From Modicisalibacter sp049808615 (GTDB taxonomy: Bacteria; Pseudomonadota; Gammaproteobacteria; Pseudomonadales; Halomonadaceae), in NCBI RefSeq assembly GCF_049808615.1, contig NZ_JBNCAN010000007.1, positions 103,793-167,792 on the forward strand: a stretch of DNA of 64,000 bases, read 5' to 3'. The notes under the pieces were generated by a model. It made no database searches, was not told where the DNA came from, and saw only the letters and a list, made by a program, of their open reading frames with translations. Of this stretch, positions 17,800 through 26,600 are shown one piece after another. The number at the start of each line of letters is the position of its first letter. The stretch's first letter is position 1. Made by a program: the position numbers and the translations under genes.

Positions 17800-18426
17800 A
17801 TGAGCGTTCATACCATCGATCATCCACTGGTCAAGCACAAGCTAGGCCTCATGCGCGCCGCGGATGTCAGTACCAAGGCCTTTCGTGAGCTGGCCGGCGA
17901 AGTCGCCAAGCTTCTGACCTATGAAGCCACTCAGGATCTAAAGCTCGAGTCCTCCACCGTGCTGGGCTGGGGCGGCGACGTGGCGGTTGAGCAACTCAAA
18001 GGCAAGAAAGTGACCATTGTGCCGATCCTGCGAGCGGGACTGGGCATGCTCGATGGCGTCACCGATCTGATTCCCAGTGCGCGAATAAGCGTGGTGGGGC
18101 TATACCGCAACGAGCAAACCCTGGAGCCGGTGGCGTACTTCGAGAAATTCGCCAACGACCTCGGCGAGCGCCTGGCGATCGTCATCGACCCGATGCTGGC
18201 CACCGGCGGTTCCATGGTGGCTACCCTGGACAAGCTCAAGGAACGCGGCTGCAAGTGGATGAAGGTCATCGTGCTTGTCGCCGCACCGGAGGGCATTCGC
18301 CGCGTGCAGGAGGCCCATCCAGAGGTGGAAATCTATACCGCGGCAGTGGACGAACGACTCGATGGGAATGGTTATATCGTGCCGGGATTAGGAGATGCGG
18401 GAGACAGGATTTTTGGCACTAGATAA
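17800..18426 (+). CDS. upp: uracil phosphoribosyltransferase
   Basis: Makes UMP from uracil and PRPP. The 208-residue length is exact for the family, with HPLVKHKLGLMR at the N terminus, VPILRAGLGMLDG in the middle, the PRPP loop VIDPMLATGGSM and the uracil-binding end DGNGYIVPGLGDAGDR. The gene is followed after 123 bases by the uracil permease, a common pairing. In the gap a TTTTTTT run preceded by GGGGC could act as a weak attenuator, but the stem is short. Confidence 0.97.
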   Translation: MSVHTIDHPLVKHKLGLMRAADVSTKAFRELAGEVAKLLTYEATQDLKLESSTVLGWGGDVAVEQLKGKKVTIVPILRAGLGMLDGVTDLIPSARISVVGLYRNEQTLEPVAYFEKFANDLGERLAIVIDPMLATGGSMVATLDKLKERGCKWMKVIVLVAAPEGIRRVQEAHPEVEIYTAAVDERLDGNGYIVPGLGDAGDRIFGTR

Positions 18427-18549
18427 TGTTGTTTTGATGGCTGGACGCAAGTGATCACAAGCCTCTTTCGTTTCTAACGTCAGGGGCATTTTTTTGCCTG
18501 TGGACCGAGCAGGTAACGACTCAAGAACGATAACTCTGGAGATTCTCTG

Positions 18550-19794
18550 ATGACCGATGCCGTAAGTTCGGCTCCTTCGACCGAGTCCTGGCCACGTACG
18601 CTGCTGGCCGGTTCGCAGATGCTGTTCGTCGCCTTCGGGGCACTGGTACTGGTGCCGCTGCTGACCGGGCTCGATCCCAGCGTGGCGCTATTCACCGCGG
18701 GTATCGGTACCCTCGTGTTTCATGGGGTGACCCGTAAGAGCGTGCCGGTATTCCTGGCCTCGTCCTTTGCCTTCATCGCCCCGATTCAGGGTTCGATTGC
18801 GAATTTTGGTATTCCCGCAACCTTAGGTGGTCTGTTTGCCGCAGGGCTGGTCTATACGGTGATTTCCCAGTTCGTGCGGCTCAAGGGCACCGGCTGGTTA
18901 CATCGATTGCTGCCGCCGGTGGTGGTTGGGCCTGTGATCATGGTCATCGGACTGGCGCTGGCGCCGGTGGCGGTGGATATGGCCACCGGTGAAACCAGCG
19001 ACAATATCGGCTACGGTCAGGCGATCTTTCTGTCCATGAGTAGCCTGCTGGCCACCTTGATACTGGCTGTCTTCGGGCGCGGCATGCTGAGATTGGTGCC
19101 GATCCTCGGCGGTATTCTGATCGGTTATCTGTTGGGCCTGATGATGGGGGTGGTCGACCTGTCGCCGGTGCAACAAGCAAGCTGGCTGGCGCTGCCGGAT
19201 TTCGTTGCGCCGACTTTTCATCTATCGGCGATTCTGTTCATGATCCCGGTGGCGATCGCCCCGGCGGTCGAGCATATCGGTGACATGATCGCTATCGGTT
19301 CGGTAACCCGAGAGAATTATCTTGTCAAGCCGGGTCTGCATCGCACCCTGCTGGGCGACGGCTTGGCCACTTCTACCGCAGCGCTCTTCGGTGGACCGCC
19401 CAATACCACCTATTCCGAGGTGACGGGGGCGGTAACGCTGACCCGTAACTTCAATCCCAATATCATGGTAGTGGCCGCCGGCGTTGCGATCGTGTTGGCT
19501 TTTGTCGCCAAGCTTGGCATGTTGCTGCAGACCATTCCTGGGCCGGTGATGGGCGGCATCATGACGCTGCTGTTCGGCTCGATCGCCGTGGTGGGGATGA
19601 ATACGCTCGTGCGTGCGGGCGCGCCGCTGACCGCGCCGCGTAATCTGGTGGTGGTATCGCTGATCCTGGTGTTCGGTATCGGTGGTATGCAGATCGGTGG
19701 CGGCCAGTTTGCCTTGCAGGGTGTCAGTCTTGCCGCGGTGGTAGGTATTCTGCTGAATCTAGTGCTGCCACCAGCCCGGGAGGATTATCACTGA
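18550..19794 (+). CDS. uraA: uracil permease, NCS2 family
   Basis: Inner-membrane proton-coupled uracil importer, 414 residues with about 14 membrane spans. Characteristic stretches are QMLFVAFGALVLVPLLTG near the N terminus, VGPVIMVIGLALAP, the substrate-site region APAVEHIGDMIAIG, and the re-entrant strand motif GGPPNTTYSEVTGAVTLTRN. GGAG precedes the ATG. Position after upp supports uracil rather than xanthine as substrate. It converges on the PuuR-like regulator with only seven bases between stops. Confidence 0.94.
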   Translation: MTDAVSSAPSTESWPRTLLAGSQMLFVAFGALVLVPLLTGLDPSVALFTAGIGTLVFHGVTRKSVPVFLASSFAFIAPIQGSIANFGIPATLGGLFAAGLVYTVISQFVRLKGTGWLHRLLPPVVVGPVIMVIGLALAPVAVDMATGETSDNIGYGQAIFLSMSSLLATLILAVFGRGMLRLVPILGGILIGYLLGLMMGVVDLSPVQQASWLALPDFVAPTFHLSAILFMIPVAIAPAVEHIGDMIAIGSVTRENYLVKPGLHRTLLGDGLATSTAALFGGPPNTTYSEVTGAVTLTRNFNPNIMVVAAGVAIVLAFVAKLGMLLQTIPGPVMGGIMTLLFGSIAVVGMNTLVRAGAPLTAPRNLVVVSLILVFGIGGMQIGGGQFALQGVSLAAVVGILLNLVLPPAREDYH

Positions 19795-19801
19795 TCCATC
19801 C

Positions 19802-20383
19802 TCAGCCGTGATGCTGGGTATCACCGCCCTCAGCAAAGGAGGGCGGCGTATTGGCACTGACGATCACGCAGTCGCTGTCGCCGGTATTGCGAAAACGATG
19901 AGGCAGTCGGGAGTCGAAATAATAGGCATCGCCCTGGGTCAGCACCTGAGTGTCGCCATTGACCGAGATCTCGATGCTGCCCGCTACAATGACGCCGCCT
20001 TCCTCGCCTGCGTGTTCGAGCATGTCCTCGCCGGTATCGGCGCCGGGAGGGTAATGCTCGTAGAGAATCGACATGCTGCGATTGGGGCGTCGTGCCCCCA
20101 CCAGACGCCAGGAGAGCATGCCGTCCCCGATCTCTGTCAACTCAGCCGCGCGATAGAAAACCTGGGCATTGGCGAGTTCTTCTCCGGCGAAGAATTCACT
20201 GATGGAAACGGGCAGGGCGTCGAGTATCTTCTTCAGCGAGCTGACCGAGGGGCTGACACTGTTCTGTTCGATCAGTGAAATGGTGCTATTGGTCACCCCG
20301 GCACGCTTGGCCAGTTCGCGCTGAGAAAGGTCACGGCTTTGACGCAATTGTTTGAGACGTGTGCCGACATTGAATCCGCTCAT
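19802..20383 (-). CDS. XRE-cupin transcriptional regulator (PuuR-like)
   Basis: A 193-residue regulator with an N-terminal helix-turn-helix (residues 6-62, QRELAKRAGVTNSTISLIEQ) and a C-terminal cupin sensor (about 105-185, PGADTGEDMLEHAGEEGGVIVAGSIEI). The overall plan and the segment SPSVSSLKKILDALPVSISEFF are close to E. coli PuuR, which represses putrescine catabolism. No putrescine genes are nearby, so the ligand and targets are unknown here. The start ending at 20383 fits the domain boundary better than an ATG 16 codons upstream. It lies 78 bases downstream of the sensor kinase on the same strand. Confidence 0.82.
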   Translation of the reverse strand: MSGFNVGTRLKQLRQSRDLSQRELAKRAGVTNSTISLIEQNSVSPSVSSLKKILDALPVSISEFFAGEELANAQVFYRAAELTEIGDGMLSWRLVGARRPNRSMSILYEHYPPGADTGEDMLEHAGEEGGVIVAGSIEISVNGDTQVLTQGDAYYFDSRLPHRFRNTGDSDCVIVSANTPPSFAEGGDTQHHG

Positions 20384-20461
20384 TGAGCATCCTTGTTGAA
20401 CATCCTTGACGGTATGATACCTCTTCATCAAGGGCTCGATAAGCGCGGAAAATCGATCCCT

Positions 20462-22579
20462 TCATCCAGGAGGGCCGTATTCGCCTGGCTGAGCGGCATC
20501 GCTGAGACCCTCGAGCAGTTTGCGGGCGATGTCATCCTCGAAGGCGCCGGAGGGCGCGTGACAGGGTAGCCAGACATGAAAGGTGGCGCCTTGGCCCGGT
20601 ATCGAGGTAACGCTGATATCGCCGCCGCCACGTCGAAGGATGCCGGCACAGATCGCCAGGCCAAGTCCGGAACCGGCCTCGCGAGTGGTGAAGAAGGGGT
20701 CGAAGATACGGGCTTTCAGATGCTCGGGAATGCCAGCGCCTTGATCGCTGACGGCGATACTTACGCCAGGCTCGGTATACTGATTGCTGTCCCGAGTCGT
20801 CAGTGCGATGCACTGGCCAGCATCGCCGGATTGCACGGCATTGAGGATCAGGTTGATCAATACCTGCTGCAGCTGGGCACTGTCGCACTCCACCTGGCGC
20901 CGTGCATTGAGCTCCAGCGTCAGCCGTTGGTCATGCTTGTCGAGGGTGTGGCGTACCAGCGTGTCGGTGCTGGTAACGATGTCGTTGACATCGTGACGCT
21001 GTAGCGGGGGGCGTGGATGGCCGGGACGAGAATGCCCCTGATGAGAATGCCTTTGATGAGAATAGTGCAATAGGTTATCGATCAAGGCGCGGATGCGCTC
21101 CACCTGGGCAATGATGATGTCGATCTCTTCCTTGACCGGCGCCGCCGCAGCGGGACCGAGCTGCTGTTCGATGAGCTCGACATGGCCGAGAATCACCGCG
21201 GCGGGGTTGTTGATTTCGTGAGCGATGCCGGCGGTCAACTCACCCAGCGCCGCCAGCTTTTCCTGGGTCAGCAGCCGAGTGCGTGCCTGCTTGAGCAAGG
21301 CGACGTGTTTCTCGAGGGCGCGAGTCTTGTCACGCAGAGAGTGGGTGCGCTCATCGACACGGCGTTCGAGCTCGGCAGCGGCACGGCGCAATTCATTCTG
21401 GTGTACCTCCAGGCGATCGAGCATGGCATCGAATTCCCGGGCCAGTTCTGCCAGTTCATCTTCGCTGCCAAGTTCGCCGATGCGCAGATGATTATCTTCC
21501 CGGACTCCGCGAATGACCTGATGCATACGTCGAATCGGTGCTGACAAACGCTCGACACCACGCAGGACGAGGGCAAGGGAAAGCAAGGTGACCAGTATCA
21601 GCGTGACGGCAATCTGCAACAGGGTCTCGCGATACAGTCGTGTAAAGGGCGCTTCGGGATAACCCGCATAGATCATGCCGATACGTTCGCCCTGTATGTT
21701 TCTCAAGGCTTCATAGGCGGCGACGTACCAGTCGCTGACCACGAAGGCACGATCGATGAAGCGTTCGCCCTGCTCGAGTACCTGATGAGCCACCTGGCGC
21801 GACACCCGAGTGCCGATGGCGCGTTCACCATTGGTCAGGCGGACGTTTGTGGCGATTCTGACATCGCTCAGAAACAAGGTGACCGTGCCCTCGCTGTTTT
21901 CCGGCAGTGTGCCGGGGCCATAAAGCAGATCGCGAATATCGTCGACGAGCGCTGCATCCCGGTTGAGCAGGCGTCCCCCATCGAGCACCAGACGCAAGCG
22001 CCCTCGACGGTCCTTGAGCGGGTAGAGGATACGCAGGACCAGTCCTCGGCGTTCGACCTGGCGTGCAGTGGGCCGTGCCCGCGGTGTGTCCTGCAAGGCC
22101 AGCCGCGCGAGATCGGAAAGTAATGGGTCAATGGCATCCAGTCGCCCCGGTGCCAGTGCCTCCAGCCCAGCGACCGTTTCGTCCTGGCGCAAGCGTTGTG
22201 CCACCCCGATCCCTAGCTGAGCCGTCAAGTCGCCAGGGGGCAGCGGGCGCAGCCAGTCGAGTTCGTTGGCGATCCGGGTTTCTTCGAGTACGGCATCAAG
22301 GGGTTGTATCCCATTGCCTTCCAGCGCGGTGGTCAAGGCATAACTGTCGGCCAGTTCCTCCAGTCGCGCTTGCTGCTGTTCGATCAGGCCCTCGAGCAAG
22401 CGACTGGCCACGGCCAGATCGGCTCTCACCTTCATGTAGAGCTGTCGATCGCTATAGGCATTGGTCCAGTAGTAGGTCAGACCGACCAGGGCCAGGCTGA
22501 ACAGCAACAGGGGAACGCTGGCCATCCATAGCAGACGACGCCGAATCGAGACGTCCAACCAGCGTCGCAATCTCTTCAC
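20462..22579 (-). CDS. sensor histidine kinase of an NtrC-class two-component pair
   Basis: About 705 residues. A GTG ending at 22579, ten bases after the regulator stop, gives VKRLRRWLDVSIRRRLLW and then a first membrane helix. A long periplasmic sensor region of cache type follows, then a second helix (ITLILVTLLSLALVL region), HAMP, a coiled coil, HisKA with phospho-acceptor in GIAHEINNPAAVILG, and an HATPase ending GLGLAICAGILRRGGG. An insert of about 25 residues between HisKA and HATPase holds seven histidines in HSHQ/GHSRPGH-like repeats. It is co-transcribed with the sigma-54 regulator upstream. The ligand is not evident. The divergent tupABC suggests an oxyanion-related signal, as inference only. 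Confidence 0.88.
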   Translation of the reverse strand: MKRLRRWLDVSIRRRLLWMASVPLLLFSLALVGLTYYWTNAYSDRQLYMKVRADLAVASRLLEGLIEQQQARLEELADSYALTTALEGNGIQPLDAVLEETRIANELDWLRPLPPGDLTAQLGIGVAQRLRQDETVAGLEALAPGRLDAIDPLLSDLARLALQDTPRARPTARQVERRGLVLRILYPLKDRRGRLRLVLDGGRLLNRDAALVDDIRDLLYGPGTLPENSEGTVTLFLSDVRIATNVRLTNGERAIGTRVSRQVAHQVLEQGERFIDRAFVVSDWYVAAYEALRNIQGERIGMIYAGYPEAPFTRLYRETLLQIAVTLILVTLLSLALVLRGVERLSAPIRRMHQVIRGVREDNHLRIGELGSEDELAELAREFDAMLDRLEVHQNELRRAAAELERRVDERTHSLRDKTRALEKHVALLKQARTRLLTQEKLAALGELTAGIAHEINNPAAVILGHVELIEQQLGPAAAAPVKEEIDIIIAQVERIRALIDNLLHYSHQRHSHQGHSRPGHPRPPLQRHDVNDIVTSTDTLVRHTLDKHDQRLTLELNARRQVECDSAQLQQVLINLILNAVQSGDAGQCIALTTRDSNQYTEPGVSIAVSDQGAGIPEHLKARIFDPFFTTREAGSGLGLAICAGILRRGGGDISVTSIPGQGATFHVWLPCHAPSGAFEDDIARKLLEGLSDAAQPGEYGPPG

Positions 22580-22589
22580 ATTGCACTCT

Positions 22590-23948
22590 TCACATCGAAT
22601 CCTGCCAGGCAGCGAGTTTGCGATCGAGGGTCTTGCGTGACACGCCCAGGCTGCGGGCAGCCCGCGATTTGTTGCCATCGTTGGCGTGGAGTACCGTCAA
22701 TAGATGGTGCCGTTCCAGCGTTTCGAGGGACCAGTCGAGAGGCACATTGATGGCATCGCTTTCGTGCTGTTCACTCGCACCCTCTTCGAGAAGCTCTCTG
22801 GGTAATTTGCCCAGCAGGATGCAGCGCTCGACGAAATTCTTGAGTTCGCGGATGTTGCCGGGCCAGGAGTGACGCGTCATGCGCTCGAGATCGTCATGTT
22901 GCCAGGGCAGCGCCGGCAAGCCCAACTCATGGGATAGATGCTGGGAAAAATGATGCGTGAGCAACGCGATGTCGTCGGTACGCTCGCGCAGGGACGGCAG
23001 CCTGATCGTCAATACATTGAGCCGGTAGTAAAGGTCTTCGCGAAAGCGCCCCGCGGCAACTTCCTGTTCCATGTCCCGGTGAGTGGCGGTCACGATGCGT
23101 ACGTCCACTGGCTGTTCCTGCTCGCCGCCCACCGGGCGAATCCGTTTTGTTTCGATGACCCGCAGCAGCTTTGCCTGCATGGCGAGCGGCATCTCAGCGA
23201 TTTCGTCGAGAAAGAGGGTGCCGCCATCGGCGTAGGTGAACAGGCCTTCGCGGGTCTTGACCGCCCCGGTGAAAGCACCTTTGACATGACCGAACAGCTC
23301 CGACTCGAGCAATTCACCGGCCACGGCGCCACAGTTAAGGGGGACGAAGGCCCCCAAGCGACGGGAGAGGCGATGCAGGTCACGGGCGGCCAGCTCCTTA
23401 CCGGTACCCGACTCCCCAGTGATCATGACGGCGGACGGGGTGGGCGCCACGCGCTCGATGATGGCCTGAACCTCGCGAATGGCCGTGCTGTTGCCCAGCA
23501 TACTGTCCTGGGCCGGATGTAGCTGCGCCGCTTCACGGCGCAAAACAAAATTTTCCCGAGCCAGGCGGCGGCGCTCCAGACAGCGATCCACGGCATTGAG
23601 CAGCTGCTCGAGGCGAAATGGCTTCATGATGAAATCGCTCGCACCGACTCGCAGCGCATGGATGGCCATTTCGAGATCCGCATAGGCGGTCATGAAGATG
23701 ATATCGCTGCGCCGATCCGCTCCCAACGCCTCGTGCCACTCGATACCGCTGCGATCGGGTAGACGTACATCCACCAGCAAGAGGTCAAAATGTAGCCGCT
23801 GACGCAGCGCCTCGGCGTCCGCCAGGGTGCCGGCGGTTTCGAGCATGGCGAAACGAGGCGCCAGCGCCTTGCTCAAATAACGGCACATGCCGGGCTCGTC
23901 ATCGACGATCAGCACCGAGGCGGTAGGTAGTTCACTAGGCACGGTCAT
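22590..23948 (-). CDS. sigma-54-dependent response regulator (NtrC/DctD type)
   Basis: A 452-residue activator. The receiver (10-125) has phospho-acceptor Asp in LLLVDVRLPDRSG. The AAA+ domain (about 145-370) has Walker A GESGTGKE, the sigma-54 contact loop GAFTGA and a TLFLDEIAEMPLAMQAKLLRV segment. The Fis-type helix-turn-helix at the C terminus is NKSRAARSLGVSRKTLDRKL. It activates only sigma-54 promoters, and a good match (24093-24108) lies in the divergent direction upstream of tupA. DctD is another close family, but no dicarboxylate transporter is nearby. Confidence 0.92.
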   Translation of the reverse strand: MTVPSELPTASVLIVDDEPGMCRYLSKALAPRFAMLETAGTLADAEALRQRLHFDLLLVDVRLPDRSGIEWHEALGADRRSDIIFMTAYADLEMAIHALRVGASDFIMKPFRLEQLLNAVDRCLERRRLARENFVLRREAAQLHPAQDSMLGNSTAIREVQAIIERVAPTPSAVMITGESGTGKELAARDLHRLSRRLGAFVPLNCGAVAGELLESELFGHVKGAFTGAVKTREGLFTYADGGTLFLDEIAEMPLAMQAKLLRVIETKRIRPVGGEQEQPVDVRIVTATHRDMEQEVAAGRFREDLYYRLNVLTIRLPSLRERTDDIALLTHHFSQHLSHELGLPALPWQHDDLERMTRHSWPGNIRELKNFVERCILLGKLPRELLEEGASEQHESDAINVPLDWSLETLERHHLLTVLHANDGNKSRAARSLGVSRKTLDRKLAAWQDSM

Positions 23949-23978
23949 GCAGGCAACCCTCCATCGAGCGAGTCAGTT

Positions 23979-23995
23979 TGTCCCGATACGGGTCA
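23979..23995. promoter_or_regulatory. candidate activator site upstream of the tupA sigma-54 promoter
   Basis: TGTCCCGATACGGGTCA is an imperfect dyad (TGnCCCG, three bases, CGGGnCA) about 100 bases upstream of the -24 element, a normal distance for an NtrC-class enhancer. No proof of binding. Confidence 0.35.
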
Positions 23996-24092
23996 ATGTG
24001 GCGCACTTCGGGTGCGTCTATGATTTTTTTCATGGTAAAGAAGGCGATTTAAAACGGCAATCCGCCAAGGGTCGCGACAAGGATGCGAGAAT

Positions 24093-24108
24093 GGGCATGT
24101 TGCTTGCT
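24093..24108 (+). promoter_or_regulatory. candidate sigma-54 promoter of tupABC
   Basis: GGGCATGTTGCTTGCT matches TGGCACGNNNNTTGCW at all but two informative positions, with GG and GC exactly ten bases apart. Transcription would start near 24119, about 120 bases before tupA. Confidence 0.55.
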
Positions 24109-24165
24109 AGTGAAAGAAGATGGAACGGGCACGACAGCGAAATGTCCGCGACCATTCGATGGCGT

Positions 24166-24187
24166 CCTAGCGGCGATCGCCGCTAGG
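24166..24187. promoter_or_regulatory. perfect 22-bp palindrome upstream of tupA
   Basis: CCTAGCGGCGA is followed immediately by its reverse complement. It lies 54 bases before the tupA ATG and downstream of the sigma-54 candidate, so it could be a repressor operator or form a tight mRNA hairpin. Confidence 0.5.
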
Positions 24188-24241
24188 CAATGTCGTTTTA
24201 CATTAGTGCTTCGACAACAGTACCAGTAAGGATCGAGAATC

Positions 24242-25108
24242 ATGATGAGGTTATCCGTTCCCCTGCGCAAAGCCGCGATCGTCATAGGCGCTACTTTGCT
24301 CGCATCTCCGGTGCTGGCGGCAGAGGATGAGATCATCCGTCTGGCCACCACCACCAGCACCTACAATTCCGGTCTGCTGGATGAGCTGCTGCCCCAGTTT
24401 CAGGCCGATCATCCCTATCGGGTCCAGGTCATTGCCGTAGGAACCGGCAAGGCACTGCGCATGGGCCAGGATGGCGACGCCGATCTGGTGATGATTCATG
24501 CGCCGGCGGCGGAAAAGGAGTTTGTCGAGGCCGGCTATGGCGTCGAGCCCCACGGCGTAATGTACAACGATTTTGTCATCGTCGGGCCCGAGAACGATCC
24601 CGCCGACATCGAGGGTCTCGAGAACGCAACGGAAGCCTTCCAGCGCATCGCCGACAGTGACGCGCTGTTCGTTTCTCGAGGAGACGATTCCGGTACCCAC
24701 AAGAAAGAGCTTGCACTGTGGCAGTCGAGCGATATCGAGCCCGGCTTCGAAGGCTATCGTGCCGTGGGTCAGGGCATGGGCAAGGTGTTGCAAATGGCGA
24801 GCGAGCTTCAGGCCTATACGCTGACCGATCGTGGTACCTGGCTGGCGATGCAGGACAAGCTGGATTTGAGCCTGCTCATGCAGGGGGATGAGCGCTTGTT
24901 CAATCCCTATCAGGTGATTCTGGTCAATCCTGAGCGTTACGACGATCTCAATACCGATGGCGCGCGTGCATTGGCCGAGTGGCTGATCTCCGAGGAAGGG
25001 CAGCAGGCGATTGGTGCGTTCCGTCTCGAAGGCGAGGCGCTGTTTCATGCGAGCGCCGGTGAGAAGGTATCGCCGCAAAAGGCAGTGAGCGGGGGTGGCA
25101 GCCAATGA
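24242..25108 (+). CDS. tupA: tungstate ABC transporter substrate-binding protein
   Basis: Periplasmic oxyanion receptor of 288 residues. A signal peptide ends in SPVLAAED. The mature start IIRLATTTSTYNSGLLDELLP contains the TTTS oxyanion-binding motif diagnostic of TupA. RGDDSGTHKKELALW and TLTDRGTWLAM provide the other ligand loops of the family. Selectivity for tungstate over molybdate is inferred from the family. The first gene of tupABC, with tupB starting 15 bases after its stop and molybdenum-cofactor genes further on. Upstream lie a candidate sigma-54 promoter and a 22-bp palindrome. Confidence 0.93.
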   Translation: MMRLSVPLRKAAIVIGATLLASPVLAAEDEIIRLATTTSTYNSGLLDELLPQFQADHPYRVQVIAVGTGKALRMGQDGDADLVMIHAPAAEKEFVEAGYGVEPHGVMYNDFVIVGPENDPADIEGLENATEAFQRIADSDALFVSRGDDSGTHKKELALWQSSDIEPGFEGYRAVGQGMGKVLQMASELQAYTLTDRGTWLAMQDKLDLSLLMQGDERLFNPYQVILVNPERYDDLNTDGARALAEWLISEEGQQAIGAFRLEGEALFHASAGEKVSPQKAVSGGGSQ

Positions 25109-25123
25109 TGACAAGGGCCGGCG

Positions 25124-25831
25124 ATGTCTGAATTGCTGGAATCCACCCGGGCAGCCCTGATACTGCTGATTTCCTTCGATCCCGATCTGTGGGAGATCAT
25201 AGGTGTCTCGTTTCGGGTATCGCTGGCCGCCATGCTGTTTGCCATTCCGCCGGCACTGCTGATCGCCTTGATGCTGGCGCGCCTTACGTTTCCGGGGCGC
25301 TGGCTGCTGATTTCCCTGGCCAATACCTTGATGGCGGTACCCACCGTGGTGGTGGGGCTGGTGCTGTTCATGCTGCTTTCGCGCAGCGGCCCGTTGGGAG
25401 AGTGGCGGCTATTGTTCACCCAGCCGGCGATGGTCATCGGTCAATGGTTATTGGCCATTCCTTTGCTGGTTGCCATGCTGCACAGTGCCTTGCAGGGGGT
25501 CGATCAACGTGCCTGGGAGACCGCACGCCTGCATGGCGCCGGGCGTGGGGCGGCCTTGTGGCGTTTGCTGGGCGAGGCGCGTTTCGGCGTCATGGCGGCG
25601 ATCGTCGCCTCCTTCGGGCGGATCATCGCCGAAGTGGGTAGCGCCGTGATGGTAGGCGGCAATATCGAACATTTTACTCGCAACATCACCACGGCAATCG
25701 CCCTCGAGACCCTCAAGGGCGAATATGCTCAGGGCATCGCCCTGGGATTGGTATTGCTGGTGCTGGCGCTGATCCTGAACCTGTTGCTGGGAATGTTGCG
25801 CGGGCGCGGACAGCAGACCTTGAGTTCCTGA
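25124..25831 (+). CDS. tupB: tungstate ABC transporter permease
   Basis: Inner-membrane channel of 235 residues with six hydrophobic spans, including LMAVPTVVVGLVLFMLLSRSGPLGEW and IGQWLLAIPLLVAML. The ATPase-docking EAA loop reads WETARLHGAGRGAALWRLLGEARFGVMAAIV, and MVGGNIEHFTRNITTAIALE is typical of TupB and the related WtpB/ModB permeases. It lies 15 bases after tupA and three before tupC, a tight operon. On its own it could be confused with a molybdate permease, but the TTTS-type receptor decides. Confidence 0.92.
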   Translation: MSELLESTRAALILLISFDPDLWEIIGVSFRVSLAAMLFAIPPALLIALMLARLTFPGRWLLISLANTLMAVPTVVVGLVLFMLLSRSGPLGEWRLLFTQPAMVIGQWLLAIPLLVAMLHSALQGVDQRAWETARLHGAGRGAALWRLLGEARFGVMAAIVASFGRIIAEVGSAVMVGGNIEHFTRNITTAIALETLKGEYAQGIALGLVLLVLALILNLLLGMLRGRGQQTLSS

Positions 25832-25833
25832 AT

Positions 25834-26508
25834 ATGCTAGACATCAATCAGCTTTCTCATGGCTTCGCGGCCAAGCCGCTATGGATGATCGATCGGCTGC
25901 AATGGTCGGGTCGAGATATGGTGCACCTGCTGGGCGACAATGGCAGTGGTAAGACCACGTTACTGAGAATACTGGCGGGCTTGGAGACGCCTCGCCAAGG
26001 CACCGTACACTGGCGGCTCGATCGGCAATGGCAGCTTCCTCCTTGTCCGGGACGAGTGATCTATCTGCATCAAACGCCCTACATGTTCGATACCAGCGTA
26101 TCCGAGAACCTTCGTCTGGCGGCCCGCTGGCATGGTCTGGGGCGGCGTGATACTCAGGCGCACGTCCGGCGCATGCTCATCTGGTGCGGCCTCGAACGGC
26201 AAGGACACCAATCGGCACGATCATTATCCGGTGGTGAACGCTTGCGTCTGGCATTGGCTCGGGCCTGGTCGATGCAACCCGACGTACTTCTTTTAGATGA
26301 ACCCACCGCCAATCTGGATGCCCAGGCCATTGCCGATGTGGATACCCTGGTGGCCGATCTGGCGCGGGCCGGTTGCGCCGTCATCATGAGCGCCCATCAT
26401 TCAAGCGTTCTGACCGAGCGCTGTCAGCGCTTATGGCAACTCCGCGACGGCACTCTGCAGGAGAGTGCGCCGAACGCCTTTTTTGAAGCAGAACGCATCT
26501 TGCGCTGA
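25834..26508 (+). CDS. tupC: tungstate ABC transporter ATP-binding protein
   Basis: ATPase of the tungstate importer, 224 residues. Walker A is LLGDNGSGKTTLL (about 31-43), the signature SLSGGERLRLALARAW and Walker B VLLLDEPTANLD, followed by the switch His in MSAHHSS. It is short, with no C-terminal TOBE/Mop domain, so it has no built-in oxyanion sensor of the ModC kind and regulation must come from elsewhere. It starts directly after tupB. The 92-base gap to mobA has no obvious terminator. Confidence 0.9.
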   Translation: MLDINQLSHGFAAKPLWMIDRLQWSGRDMVHLLGDNGSGKTTLLRILAGLETPRQGTVHWRLDRQWQLPPCPGRVIYLHQTPYMFDTSVSENLRLAARWHGLGRRDTQAHVRRMLIWCGLERQGHQSARSLSGGERLRLALARAWSMQPDVLLLDEPTANLDAQAIADVDTLVADLARAGCAVIMSAHHSSVLTERCQRLWQLRDGTLQESAPNAFFEAERILR

Positions 26509-26600
26509 GCGCATTCATATTGAATCAGTCCTGATCTTGATCATGCCATCCGCACCCCATGAGAGTTATGCTGGGCACTGGCCATTAATCACGGACTCCC

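Noticed and set aside
24003..24019. A second sigma-54-like sequence, TGGCGCACTTCGGGTGC
   Set aside because: The GG and GC elements are 12 rather than 10 bases apart, which is incompatible with sigma-54 holoenzyme spacing.
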